NCBI RefSeq assembly: GCF_011046735.1
Contig: NZ_CP049258.1
Location: forward strand, 4,916,001 to 4,980,000
Source of the DNA: Nordella sp. HKS 07
Lineage (GTDB): Bacteria; Pseudomonadota; Alphaproteobacteria; Rhizobiales; Aestuariivirgaceae
Direction: 5' to 3'
DNA: 64,000 bases
A program made the position numbers and the translations under genes. Below are positions 42,508 through 51,119 of the stretch, piece after piece (the stretch's first letter is position 1; each line of letters begins with the position of its first letter). The notes beneath the pieces are model-generated. The model did no database searches. It was not told the DNA's origin and saw only the letters and a program-made list of their open reading frames with translations.

Positions 42508-42941
42508 TTTACGATGTCCTTGGCCGCGGCGATATCGCGGCGGATTTGTTCCAGCGTGATGTCCGGCCGAAGGTTCTTCGCCCGAAGATATTTCATTGCC
42601 GTCACGCCGCAGATTGCGCCAAGGGCGGCGCCGATCACCGCCGCGGTTACAAGCGACAGAGGAAGGGAAATTCCACTTAAGTCACTTATCCAAAGCGCCA
42701 GCGCGGCAAGGAGCAGGGTGAGTACCGGTACGGCGAACAGGGTGGCGGCGGCGAGATAGGCTGCGCCCCAGCCGACATTCGCGACCTTTTCGGACAATTC
42801 GGCCTGCGCCAGCTGCAGTTCGACCTGAAACATCTCGCCCAACTGTTCTACGCCGTCGCCGAGCAACTTGGAGAGGGACCTGGAGCGCTCAACTAGAGAC
42901 ATTGTTAGGCCTTTTCCTTTTAATCTTTCACTGGCCCCCAT
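42504..42941 (-). CDS. Phage holin-X superfamily (DUF1469-type) membrane protein
   Basis: A 145-residue protein with two adjacent hydrophobic helices (AAYLAAATLFAVPVLTLLLA and LPLSLVTAAVIGAALGAICG) after an amphipathic helix EMFQVELQLAQAELSEKV, the usual Holin-X pattern. Despite the name such proteins are chromosomal envelope proteins. GGAG lies eight bases before the ATG at 42941, which overlaps the preceding gene. Confidence 0.78.
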   Translation of the reverse strand: MGASERLKGKGLTMSLVERSRSLSKLLGDGVEQLGEMFQVELQLAQAELSEKVANVGWGAAYLAAATLFAVPVLTLLLAALALWISDLSGISLPLSLVTAAVIGAALGAICGVTAMKYLRAKNLRPDITLEQIRRDIAAAKDIVK

Positions 42942-43449
42942 ATTCGTTCTCCTGGCTCGATTGCGAGGGACCGGCCTTGAAGACTCTCACAGCCGCAAAC
43001 CCGAGAAGCAGCGCACCGCCGAAGAAGAGGGCTGGCTGCCGGCGAGCTAAATCCTGCACATCATGTGCAACCTCTCGCATCCTTCGTGTTCGTACGGTTT
43101 CAGCGACCGTATCGATCTGCTGTGCGGCCTGATGAATATACCGGGAGGCCTGAGGTATCTCCTTGTCAAAAACGTCGGCCGCCTGATGTACGAGATCGGC
43201 GACATTCTGCAAATAGCTCGCCCCCGAAGCGCGCTGTTCGTCGATTAAGTTCTCGATCTTCATTCCGGTATCTGTCGCGACACTCTTGGCTTTGTCGCCG
43301 ATTTTGGCGGCCTGCTCCTTCACAGTGCTGGTCACTTTCTCACGTGCTTGCGAGCTTGCAGCCTTTGCATCCCGTCCAAGTGATCGAGCCTGCTCGTCCA
43401 GGCTTTGCGACGAACCATCGCTTCTTTCGAACTCGTCACGATCTTGCAT
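42928..43449 (-). CDS. Hypothetical helical membrane-anchored protein (DUF883-like)
   Basis: A 173-residue protein with a long amphipathic helix containing KVTSTVKEQAAKIGDKAKSV and ASRYIHQAAQQIDTVAETVR, and a C-terminal anchor RRQPALFFGGALLLGFAAVR. This layout resembles YqjD/ElaB-type DUF883 proteins that tether ribosomes to the membrane in stationary phase; equivalence is not shown. GGAGG lies seven bases before the ATG at 43449. Confidence 0.72.
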   Translation of the reverse strand: MQDRDEFERSDGSSQSLDEQARSLGRDAKAASSQAREKVTSTVKEQAAKIGDKAKSVATDTGMKIENLIDEQRASGASYLQNVADLVHQAADVFDKEIPQASRYIHQAAQQIDTVAETVRTRRMREVAHDVQDLARRQPALFFGGALLLGFAAVRVFKAGPSQSSQENEYGGQ

Positions 43450-43545
43450 TATGGCCTCCATCGCTGTCTTCAGGGTCGCCGTTGGCCGGTTCAGTCCCGA
43501 TCGCTGCGCCGACCGCCCTATGGACAACGGATGCGAATTTCTCGG

Positions 43546-44412
43546 TTACACTGCTAACTGCCTCATCGAGAGCTGCAGGGGTGAGGCCTTCGTCGCGGCG
43601 GCGGCAGATATATCGTCGGCGATTTCAGCTGCCTGGGCCTTGGCTCCCTTGACGACTTCGGCGGCGGCTTTCCGGCCTGCACCCTTCAACGCCCTGCCGG
43701 TGTTGTTGAGCACGTCTTCTTCTATCCGCGACGCCGGCACTGAGGCCGCGATGAAGCCACCTACAGCCATTGCCACTCCCGCAACAAGAAGGGGGTTGCG
43801 ATCAACCAGCCTTGCGAGCGCATCCCGCGTTTCCGAGCTCGCTTTAGCCGCCTGAGCGGTAACATCCGCTGCTGTAGCTTTGGCGCTCGAGACCGCCGAA
43901 GCCGCGCCAGCGGAAAATGCTTCTTTAGCTATGTTACCGGCGTTCACGGCTGATCTGCGCGTTCCTTGAAACGCGGTGTGAATAGCCTCACCAAGTCCTT
44001 CCCCACCGTCGGGGGGACCCCCGTCAGGCCTTTCTACTGGGTGCTGAGACTCATTGGCGACTGGGGTGGCGCTGGTTCGAGAAAGCAGCAGACCGGCGCC
44101 GATCAAGACCATGGAAAAAGGAACTTTTCTGACGAGACCAAGAAACGGATAGCTCGCGATGGCGCCGATTGCTAATGCCTGAAGCGGGTGAGTGGCAATA
44201 TTCTCCTTGACCGCCTCGACCGCCTTCGAACTTTTTCGTCTGGCATAGGCGGTCGCCTCATCTTTCAGATGGCGCGGTGAGAGTGTCGTTTTAATCTCGT
44301 CGGTAGTATCCGACAGGGTCTGGGTGAGCTCGCTGAGTGTCTCCTTAAGTTCCGCTCTGCGTAGTTCGGACATCGCTCGCAAATCATGGATGGAGTTAGA
44401 GCCGTCGGGCAT
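43546..44412 (-). CDS. DUF3618 membrane protein
   Basis: A 288-residue protein. The N-terminal DUF3618 unit reads RRAELKETLSELTQTLSD, then IKTTLSPRHLKDEATAY, followed by a hydrophobic segment IATHPLQALAIGAIASYPFL. A second anchor NPLLVAGVAMAVGGFIAASV lies near residue 225, similar to that of the protein encoded at 41806. GGAG lies eight bases before the ATG at 44412. It begins the minus-strand cluster. Confidence 0.75.
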   Translation of the reverse strand: MPDGSNSIHDLRAMSELRRAELKETLSELTQTLSDTTDEIKTTLSPRHLKDEATAYARRKSSKAVEAVKENIATHPLQALAIGAIASYPFLGLVRKVPFSMVLIGAGLLLSRTSATPVANESQHPVERPDGGPPDGGEGLGEAIHTAFQGTRRSAVNAGNIAKEAFSAGAASAVSSAKATAADVTAQAAKASSETRDALARLVDRNPLLVAGVAMAVGGFIAASVPASRIEEDVLNNTGRALKGAGRKAAAEVVKGAKAQAAEIADDISAAAATKASPLQLSMRQLAV

Positions 44413-44746
44413 AATATGTCTCCAAAGGAGGTGCAAAGCGAACTCCCGCAGGGCGCAAATGGTTCCCTTCAGGTTCTGCGGGTGGACCAATGATCGAAAA
44501 TGGCACCCGGCTCCTGAGTCGACTATTCGATCCCCCAGCGTTCACGGTTTTTGGTCATTTCACTCCACGGAGCCCGCCCGGATCTGTGACGTGGCGTGCC
44601 TTTGGGTTGCCACTGTAGGTGGTCAGGCAACTAACAACTACGAGTCGCCGATTCCTCTAGTTCGGGTGGCGCATTGCTAGAGGCAGGCCGAACCATAACC
44701 CTCCAAAAAGGCAGAATAGCGCTACGGCGAGTACGACACTCACTAG
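44413..44746. other. Gene-free stretch
   Basis: No convincing gene. It contains the promoter of the minus-strand membrane-protein cluster and the left flank of the IS element. Confidence 0.4.
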
Positions 44747-44796
44747 AGCCTGTCTTCAGTTGAGCAAGATGAAAGCCGAAGCCAAGTGGACGCCGG

Positions 44797-45099
44797 CTAG
44801 AAAGTTTCTGGCGAGCTTATCGTAGCGGGTTGCGATAGCTCGAAAGTGCTTGAGTTTGTTGAAGAAGCGCTCGACGAGCAGTAGAGGGCGAAATCGCAAG
44901 GCAATGGGATCTTACGGCGGGGATGAGAGGGAATGACTGGGGTGATTTGCTTGTCGGCGAGGGTTGCGAGGAAGGCGTCGACATCATAGGCCTTGTCGGC
45001 GATGAGGGCGGCGGGATCGGAGTTCTCGAGCAAAGGCTGGGCACAAATGATGTCGTTGGTTTGTCCTGGCGAAAGCATCACCTCCACGGGATTGCCCAA
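44797..45099 (-). pseudogene. IS5-family transposase, second frame (OrfB), broken
   Basis: The frame reads GNPVEVMLSPGQTNDIICAQ and LIADKAYDVDAFLA (second catalytic aspartate), then IPSHPRRKIPLPCDFALYC. About ten bases are missing after DFALY, so the part with the catalytic glutamate, LVERFFNKLKHFRAIATRYD, is in another frame up to about 44768. The full DDE triad cannot be made. Confidence 0.8.
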
Positions 45100-45128
45100 G
45101 GCATCGACGAGCGCGTGGATTTTGGTGC

Positions 45129-45497
45129 TCAGTCCGCCACGCGAGCGGCCGATCGCTTGCTCGCCGTTTTTTTGCGCGCTCCTGCACTATGTTGATGAGC
45201 CCGCACGATGGTGGCGTCGATCATCATGTACTCGTTGTCGTGATCGCTCGCTAATAGCTTGAAAATACGCTCGAAAACGCCACTTTTTGACCACCGACTG
45301 AAGCGTTGATAGACGATATTCCAGTCTCCGAAACGCTCCGGCAGATCGCGCCAGGGAATCCCCGCTCGGTAGCGATACAGCACCGCATCAACAAACAATC
45401 GATTATCGGCAGCTGTACCGCCGACATGGCCTTCACGGCCGGGCAGAGAATCCTTGATCCGATCCCACTGATCGTCACGTAATGCATAGCGTCGCAT
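45129..45497 (-). CDS. IS5-family transposase, first frame (OrfA)
   Basis: A 122-residue N-terminal frame: MRRYALRDDQWDRIKDSLPG is the DUF4096 domain, and YMMIDATIVRAHQHSAGA carries the first catalytic aspartate. It runs into an A7 run (AAAAAAACGG) where a -1 shift enters the second frame, as in many IS427-type elements. Confidence 0.85.
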   Translation of the reverse strand: MRRYALRDDQWDRIKDSLPGREGHVGGTAADNRLFVDAVLYRYRAGIPWRDLPERFGDWNIVYQRFSRWSKSGVFERIFKLLASDHDNEYMMIDATIVRAHQHSAGARKKTASKRSAARVAD

Positions 45498-45690
45498 CGG
45501 TCGGCCCTCCAAAAGCCGACCTCCCATGAATCACTCAATCGCTGATTTGGGAATCCCTCAACTGAAGACAGACTCTAGTCCGCGCCCAAACACCGCGAGC
45601 CCACAACACGAGCCATTTTTACGAAGAGGCCAAAACCGTTGTTTACTCCGCAATCCGGTGAGATGCTGCCGACAGAGCAGCATGAAACCG

Positions 45691-45712
45691 GCCCCGGCAT
45701 TTCTGCCGGGGC
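45691..45712. terminator. Hairpin after the stress protein gene
   Basis: Perfect arms GCCCCGGCA and TGCCGGGGC flank TTTC, with TTATT on the + strand side. It lies 23 bases beyond the stop of the minus-strand general stress protein gene. Confidence 0.65.
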
Positions 45713-45734
45713 TTATTGCTGTTATGAATGGTCC

Positions 45735-46312
45735 TCACAGACGCCTAATGCGCTCCATCTCCGCATCGGTTAGTTCGTAGGGCGGAGCGTCGGGGTCGTA
45801 AGACTTCCATCCCGCCTTTCTATACTCATCTCCGATACGGATCGGATCGAGTGGTTGGTGTTTATCAAGAATTGAGCGGACCTTGCCGGCTATAGCCTCG
45901 TCCGTTTTATTGAAAGCAAGGTTCCGCCGCGCCGAATCGCTTCCGAATAGACATGGGCATGCTTCTCGGGAACTCCTGCGTCGACAAGGGCGCCTATAAT
46001 ACCGCCCGCTGCACCACCCGCGAGAGCGCCTGCCGCTGTCGAAGCTAACCAACCAGCGGCAACTATGGGGCCTATACCTGGAATAGCTAGCAGCCCTAGC
46101 CCGGCAAGAAGACCCGCGCCACCACCGACAGCCGCTCCCAGGCCCGCGCCAGCTCCGGTATTCGAAATTTCATCGACTTCAGCATACTTGGCACTTACAT
46201 GACGATTGGCGAGTACACTGATGTCTTTGGTCGGTATCCCAGCCGCCTCGAGCTCGCTCACTGCTCGGCGAGCACGTTCATGATTATCATACACTTTCGT
46301 TACGGTTTGCAT
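45735..46312 (-). pseudogene. General stress protein 17M-type protein with a one-base frameshift
   Basis: The first frame (46312-45890) reads MQTVTKVYDNHERARRAVSE, the GSP17M/YflT domain, then two glycine-rich hydrophobic helices (GLGLLAIPGIGPIVAAGWLA). It runs off at RRGGTLLSIK. The second frame continues TDEAIAGKVRSILDKHQPLD and ends DAEMERIRRL at 45735. Adding one A to the run at 45905-45908 joins them into about 192 residues. AAAGGAA precedes the start. This is either a recent mutation or a base-call error. Confidence 0.82.
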
Positions 46313-46347
46313 TTTTCACATTCCTTTCGAAAGCGGGGGGCGCCACG

Positions 46348-46800
46348 CTAATTAGAAACCACGTTTCCTTTGTAATCCACGGCAACCTTTACGGTGGTAC
46401 CGTCTTTGGTTGCCGTACCCCGCCATATACCCTTGTCGTCTTTCGTCAACGTCGAGACGTCGGCATATCCAGCTGCAAGCACACGGTCTTGTGCCTGCCC
46501 TTCAGTGAAGCTGTTCGCTCCTTCCAATGGAGCGCCAAGATCCACCTTGGCGGTCACAAATGTGTCAGCCTTGCAGTGCTCTAGAAACGCGGCTTTGGCA
46601 ATTGTTCCATCACTGGGAACTTCTTTTCCACTAACTCGCAACGATGCGGCGTAGCGAATTGCTTCTCCTCCACTCAACACCCCATCATGATTTGCATCGG
46701 CCTGTTTCCACATTGCTTCGCATTCCGCATCGGTCGCCGCTAATGCCGCAGGAGCCGATAGGAAAAGTCCCGCCAGCAGGGACATCAGGGTTCTGTTCAC
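46348..46800 (-). CDS. Exported EF-hand/PepSY-like protein
   Basis: A 150-residue protein with a signal peptide (LMSLLAGLFLSAPAALAA). DANHDGVLSGGEA at about residue 35 is a calcium-binding EF-hand loop. The C-terminal half GIWRGTATKDGTTVKVAVDY has the pattern of PepSY-like domains. Likely periplasmic. Function unknown. Confidence 0.78.
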   Translation of the reverse strand: MNRTLMSLLAGLFLSAPAALAATDAECEAMWKQADANHDGVLSGGEAIRYAASLRVSGKEVPSDGTIAKAAFLEHCKADTFVTAKVDLGAPLEGANSFTEGQAQDRVLAAGYADVSTLTKDDKGIWRGTATKDGTTVKVAVDYKGNVVSN

Positions 46801-47148
46801 TGAGCAAACTCACACTTGTGTTTAATGCCGGGCTATTGCAACGGCGGAAGGCCAACGTCGAAGATGACGATAGGTTCCTTTCCGACGGCGCCCGCGGATC
46901 GTCACTCGCAAGCTCGCCAACTTGGTTTTCAGCGCAGGCGCGGATCGAAGAAATCGAACACCGGTTCTCACTGGGCGCAGATGAAGAAGGGCGCGGTCGC
47001 CCGAGCCCTCACCACTATCGGAGGGGGCGCGGCCAGAGCTGCATCGCTGCTCGAAGTGCGATGCTCAATGGGCTGGTGTTTCCAGACAGGAACCGAACGG
47101 TGCAAATTAGCGTTGCCAGATCACCGTCAACTTCCGATCAGGTGAGAC
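46801..47148. other. Gene-free stretch
   Basis: No convincing gene on either strand; promoters of the flanking divergent genes must lie here. Confidence 0.35.
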
Positions 47149-47340
47149 ATGGCACGCAAGACTTCGAAGAGCGCCTCCAAGGACGTGAAACGAGCGATGC
47201 ATAAGCGCAAGGAGGGCACGCTAAAGAGTGGCCGAAGCGGTAAGACAGTAAAGAGCCGAAAGCAGGCCATTGCCATCGGGCTGTCGGAAGCGCGCCAGAA
47301 AGGGAAGAAGGTCGCCCCCAAGAAACGCTCAAAAAAGTAG
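47149..47340 (+). CDS. Small lysine-rich protein (DUF6496-like)
   Basis: A 63-residue, strongly basic protein: KDVKRAMHKRKEGTLKSGRS and SRKQAIAIGLSEARQKGKKV. The second segment is the DUF6496-type motif found in small stress-island proteins of alpha- and betaproteobacteria. Probably DNA- or RNA-binding. Confidence 0.78.
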   Translation: MARKTSKSASKDVKRAMHKRKEGTLKSGRSGKTVKSRKQAIAIGLSEARQKGKKVAPKKRSKK

Positions 47341-47706
47341 ACCTCTCGCAAGTAGACCTTCGGCGTCTGCTATCACGGTTGCCCGCATACGAGAGGCCCA
47401 TTATTCGGCGGGATCTGCTTCCGAAGGAATGAGGTAAACCCGCTCCTTGAGAAAGAGGCGCGCATTACTTCAAAAAGCTCCGGCGGATTCAGGTGGCTTG
47501 CCGTCCATGCATTACGTCACCATCACTCACACCATCACTCAGAGCCGGCCGAAGGGAGTACAATGGATGGCCCGCCAGGTTTGCTTCCGAGGACCAGGGA
47601 GGAAAGCCTTGGCCTGACGGGCCGTGCTTCGAGCATGAGCAAAATCGCCCAGGAGCTGAAAGGTTCCAAGTTCCCGCGAACCTTATCGCGGGTATCGGGT
47701 TCCTGA
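47341..47706. other. Gene-free stretch
   Basis: No convincing gene. It separates the small basic protein from the convergent iron permease gene. Confidence 0.35.
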
Positions 47707-48183
47707 TTAATTGCGGGCGCGGGAACGCGTCTTCCCATTTGACGACCGCGGGGTGTTCTTGCGACCTTCGGCACTCTCGACCTTATGCTCGTCCTTTCGC
47801 GCTTCGTCGGCCATCTCAGAGAATTTGGCCCGCAGCTCCGCCAGTTCGTCGTCCGATAGGCATTCAAGGTCGATCATTGAGTTCTTGGCGCCGCCGACGG
47901 CGCGAATGATCTCATCCAGCTTGATCTGTGCGGCCAATCCATCCCGGTTCTGGCTGTTCTGAATGACGAAAACCATCATGAAGGTGACGATGGTGGTGCC
48001 GGTGTTGATCACCAGCTGCCAGTTCGGGGAGTAATGGAAGATGGGCCCAGAGGCTCCCCAGGCCAATAGCGCCACGAGCGCCACGCAGGATGTGATCGGA
48101 CTACCGGACGCCCAGGCTACTTTACTCGCGAAAGTGGCGAAATGGTCGCTGAAACTGCGGGTGGGTTTGTGTGCTTTAGTCAC
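47707..48183 (-). CDS. Low-affinity iron permease family protein
   Basis: A 158-residue membrane protein of PF04120. FSDHFATFASKVAWASGSPI, then two hydrophobic helices (SCVALVALLAWGASGPIFHY and VINTGTTIVTFMMVFVIQNS) and QNRDGLAAQIKLDEII form the family signature. Transport of iron is the annotation for the fungal founder; bacterial function is unproven. The GTG at 48183 has GGAG six bases upstream. The C-terminal tail is basic. Confidence 0.88.
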   Translation of the reverse strand: MTKAHKPTRSFSDHFATFASKVAWASGSPITSCVALVALLAWGASGPIFHYSPNWQLVINTGTTIVTFMMVFVIQNSQNRDGLAAQIKLDEIIRAVGGAKNSMIDLECLSDDELAELRAKFSEMADEARKDEHKVESAEGRKNTPRSSNGKTRSRARN

Positions 48184-48313
48184 GGGAGTCTCCAATATGG
48201 TGGCGGGTACATAATAATCAGGGTGCGGAGAAGTTCCCGCCGCCTGATCGGGAACATCCGTGCCTGAAAGTGAGTTCACCACCAGCGGCGACCCCATAAC
48301 TGGAGGACTCCCT

Positions 48314-48817
48314 ATGGCTATGGACAGTCTAGATGCCCTGTTTGAAGACACCCTTCGGGACATGTATTACGCGGAAAAGAAACTCACCAAAATCTTGCCA
48401 AAGATGGCGAAGAAAGCGAGTTCGCCCGAGCTGGCCGACGCCTTTACGTCGCATGCAGAGGAAACCGAGGAGCACGTCACACGCCTCGAGAAGGTTTTTG
48501 AAATCATCGGAAAGACCGCTCGCGCCAAGAAGTGCGAAGCCCTTGAAGGCCTATCCGCCGAAGGCGACCACGTCATGGAAGAAGCCGGGGACGATGGCGT
48601 AATGGATGCCGGCCTCATCGCCAGCGCCCAGGCCGTCGAACACTATGAGATCGCCCGCTACGGAGCGTTGAGCGCTTGGGCCGGGCAGCTCAATTTTAGC
48701 GACGCCGTCAGTCTCCTTGAGCAGACCTTGGAGGAGGAAAAGGCCGCGGACGAAAAGCTGAACGGCATCGCGGAAACGGTCAACGAAACAGCCATGCACG
48801 CCGAAGCCGCGGAATAA
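48314..48817 (+). CDS. DUF892 ferritin-like protein (YciE type)
   Basis: A 167-residue four-helix protein. LEDTLRDMYYAEKKL-type FEDTLRDMYYAEKKLTKILP, HAEETEEHVTRLEKVF and AQAVEHYEIARYG carry the Glu/His pattern of the di-iron site. Members respond to osmotic, oxidative or desiccation stress. GGAGG precedes the ATG. A close paralogue lies at 57109-57609. Confidence 0.92.
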   Translation: MAMDSLDALFEDTLRDMYYAEKKLTKILPKMAKKASSPELADAFTSHAEETEEHVTRLEKVFEIIGKTARAKKCEALEGLSAEGDHVMEEAGDDGVMDAGLIASAQAVEHYEIARYGALSAWAGQLNFSDAVSLLEQTLEEEKAADEKLNGIAETVNETAMHAEAAE

Positions 48818-48822
48818 AATGT

Positions 48823-48848
48823 GCCCGCCTTCTAGGCGGGCGCTTTTT
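48823..48848 (+). terminator. Rho-independent terminator
   Basis: Arms GCCCGCCT and AGGCGGGC around TCT, followed by GCTTTTT, six bases after the DUF892 stop. Confidence 0.85.
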
Positions 48849-48870
48849 GCTTCTAACCGAGGAGGGATCA

Positions 48871-49284
48871 ATGAATAAGAACGAACGGCCAGAAGCTCTA
48901 TCGCAGTTTGCGGAATCCGCGCGGCGCGGTGAGCGTGCGGGAGTTACCGGCCTCACCGCGACCAAGGCAACCGCGCCCATCCCAACCGATTCCAAGGCCA
49001 AGGACGAGGCGGCGACGTGCGTTCTGGCCGAAGGCGCCACCGGCGAGGAACTCTCGACGGATGAGTATGTGGACCGCCTTCCAGACCGCATTCTCAAGAG
49101 CCAGAAAAATTCAAGCGATGACGCGCTTGAGGCGGGGAAGGAACTACGCAATCAGACATATGACGCAACACGCGATCCGCGTACCGGGCGACCGCCTCAG
49201 CTTGGAGAAACACAGCGACTGGCGCACGAGCACGAGATCGACCGTCTAAGCGATCGGCCGTCTGCGGCCGAAGTTGAACCGTAG
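48871..49284 (+). CDS. Hypothetical hydrophilic protein
   Basis: A 137-residue, highly charged protein starting MNKNERPEALSQFAESARRG, with LSTDEYVDRLPDRILKSQKN and HEHEIDRLSDRPSAAEVEP toward the end. No membrane segment and no recognised domain; composition suggests disorder. GAGGAGG lies just before the ATG at 48871. Confidence 0.72.
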   Translation: MNKNERPEALSQFAESARRGERAGVTGLTATKATAPIPTDSKAKDEAATCVLAEGATGEELSTDEYVDRLPDRILKSQKNSSDDALEAGKELRNQTYDATRDPRTGRPPQLGETQRLAHEHEIDRLSDRPSAAEVEP

Positions 49285-49930
49285 AGTGAAGTCGCCGCCG
49301 GCGAGTCAGATGAGGATGACCAGGAAGCTAGTGAAAATATGGAGGAAGTGAAGATCTCGTTAGGTGCAACAAAGCCGGCGACGTCGCCTCTTTAACCGAA
49401 GCGTTCACGGCCATCGGCGCGATATCGGGCGCCGTCGTCCAGTCCGCCCGGCATCCGACGCAGGCCTTGAGCGGGTCGGTGACCGCGCCAGCGATCACCG
49501 GCACAATCGGCCGGACCGGACCCAGGGCTCCAGACCCTGGCCGGTCTGGTCGTGGTCGACGTCACCGGCACGATCGGCCAGAGTGGGTTCCGGCCGCGCC
49601 GTGCTCTCGCCATGGGATGGCTTTGGATGGTTCCTATTCAGGCAAGGGCACGCCTCAGAGGGGATGTCGTAATCAGCCACGGCCATCAGCTGAGGCCGTC
49701 GGCATTTCAAGCCGGCCAAAAGGTCCAGCAACATCCGAACCAATTGTATTAAGTGACCCGCCAGGACTGGCCATAGCGAAGATCGCCTGGCGGGCCTTGG
49801 GGCATCATCTTCGCTCATCCCAGCCCTATTGGGAAGTCCACGGTATTACAAAGACCTGTGCTGATTTAATAGGAACAACGAGCTGATCTAATCGTTGGAG
49901 ATCCGTACTGAGCTATGGCTGAGATTGACC
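49285..49930. other. Gene-free stretch
   Basis: Frames are open on both strands around 49360-49820 because of high GC, but none has a ribosome site or a family motif. The end must contain the promoter of the glycosyltransferase gene. Confidence 0.35.
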
Positions 49931-51040
49931 GTGAAAATTGCGCAAGTTGCACCTTTAATGGAAAGCGTACCGCCCAAGCTCTATGGCGGCACCGAGCGTA
50001 TCGTGTTCTACCTCACCGAGGAACTGATTCGGCAAGGCCACGAGGTCACGCTGTTTGCGTCCGGCGATTCGCGAACAAGTGCGACACTCGTAGCGGGGAG
50101 CAGAATGGCCTTGCGCCTCAGCGAGGATCGCCAGGATCCATTATTGCAGCATCTTTTGATGCTCGAGAAATTGCGCGACCGGTACGAGGATTTCGACGTC
50201 ATCCATTTTCATATGGATCTTCTGCAATTTCCGTTCCTACGAAGTCTCAACTGCCCATCGGTTACCACACTACACGGTCGCCTCGACGGACCGGGTATTT
50301 CTCCCTTCTATCGCGAATTTAACGAAGCCCAGCTCGTCACCATCTCCCGGTCTCAGCGTCGTAGCCTCCCAGATGAAGCTCAGGCATCTCTCGTTTATCA
50401 CGGTCTGCCGCAGGATTTACTTCATTATGGCAAAGGGCAAGGTGGCTACCTCGCTTTCCTCGGCCGCATTTCCCCGGAGAAAGGGCCGGCAGATGCGATC
50501 GCCATCGCCCTAGCGGCAGGCCTTCCGCTCAAAATCGCTGCAAAGATCGACAAGGTGGACGCGGACTTTTGGCGTGACGTTGTCAAGCCGTTGGTCGATA
50601 AGAATGCGAGCATTGAGTTTGTTGGAGAGATTTCGGAACGCGAGAAGGGAGAGTTCCTCGGCAATGCGTCAGCTCTTCTCTTTCCTATCGACTGGCCGGA
50701 GCCTTTTGGCCTGGTCATGATCGAAGCCATGGCATGCGGAACGCCGGTGATTGCATATCCTCTCGGATCAGTGCCTGAGATTATTGAAGATGGGCATTCG
50801 GGATATATCGTGGGCAGCCGCGACGCCGCGGCCGACGCGGTGAGGAGGATCGATCAGTTGGATCGCGGCATAGTGCGGCAATGCTTCGATCGACGCTTCA
50901 CCGTTGAACGCATGACTGCTGGTTATGTGAGACTTTATGAAAAGTTGATGCAATCACGCCGCACTGACCGGCATATTTACGGACCGCCGCTCGCTGCGCG
51001 ACAAACTCCATCAAACGTGCAGCCAATCAGCGCCATGTAA
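49931..51040 (+). CDS. Glycosyltransferase family 4 (GT-B fold)
   Basis: A 369-residue cytoplasmic glycosyltransferase. VKIAQVAPLMESVPPKLYGG is the N-terminal acceptor domain start. GYLAFLGRISPEKGPADAIA begins the C-terminal domain, and WPEPFGLVMIEAMACGTPVI is the nucleotide-sugar EX7E motif. The GTG at 49931 gives the typical N-terminus. Similar genes occur beside HAD phosphatases in stress islands, perhaps for compatible solute or glycoside synthesis. Confidence 0.88.
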   Translation: MKIAQVAPLMESVPPKLYGGTERIVFYLTEELIRQGHEVTLFASGDSRTSATLVAGSRMALRLSEDRQDPLLQHLLMLEKLRDRYEDFDVIHFHMDLLQFPFLRSLNCPSVTTLHGRLDGPGISPFYREFNEAQLVTISRSQRRSLPDEAQASLVYHGLPQDLLHYGKGQGGYLAFLGRISPEKGPADAIAIALAAGLPLKIAAKIDKVDADFWRDVVKPLVDKNASIEFVGEISEREKGEFLGNASALLFPIDWPEPFGLVMIEAMACGTPVIAYPLGSVPEIIEDGHSGYIVGSRDAAADAVRRIDQLDRGIVRQCFDRRFTVERMTAGYVRLYEKLMQSRRTDRHIYGPPLAARQTPSNVQPISAM

Positions 51041-51119
51041 CTGGTTGAGGCCGAAATGCTGCAAACTACAGACCGTCTGGGCACCCGCCCCGGTCCAAAC
51101 CGGAATGAGAGTCTCCGCT

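Larger units (their letters stand above)
44747..45574 (-). mobile_element. IS5-family (IS427-like) insertion sequence, defective
   Basis: An 828-bp element with 18-bp terminal inverted repeats AGCCTGTCTTCAGTTGAG (left) and CTCAACTGAAGACAGACT (right), 17 of 18 matching, and flanked by CTAG on both sides (44743-44746 and 45575-45578), a probable target duplication. It encodes a two-frame transposase on the minus strand whose second frame is broken. Confidence 0.9.

Noticed and set aside
49360-49820. Possible gene in the gap before the glycosyltransferase
   Set aside because: Frames are open on both strands because of high GC; none has a start signal, motif or consistent codon pattern.
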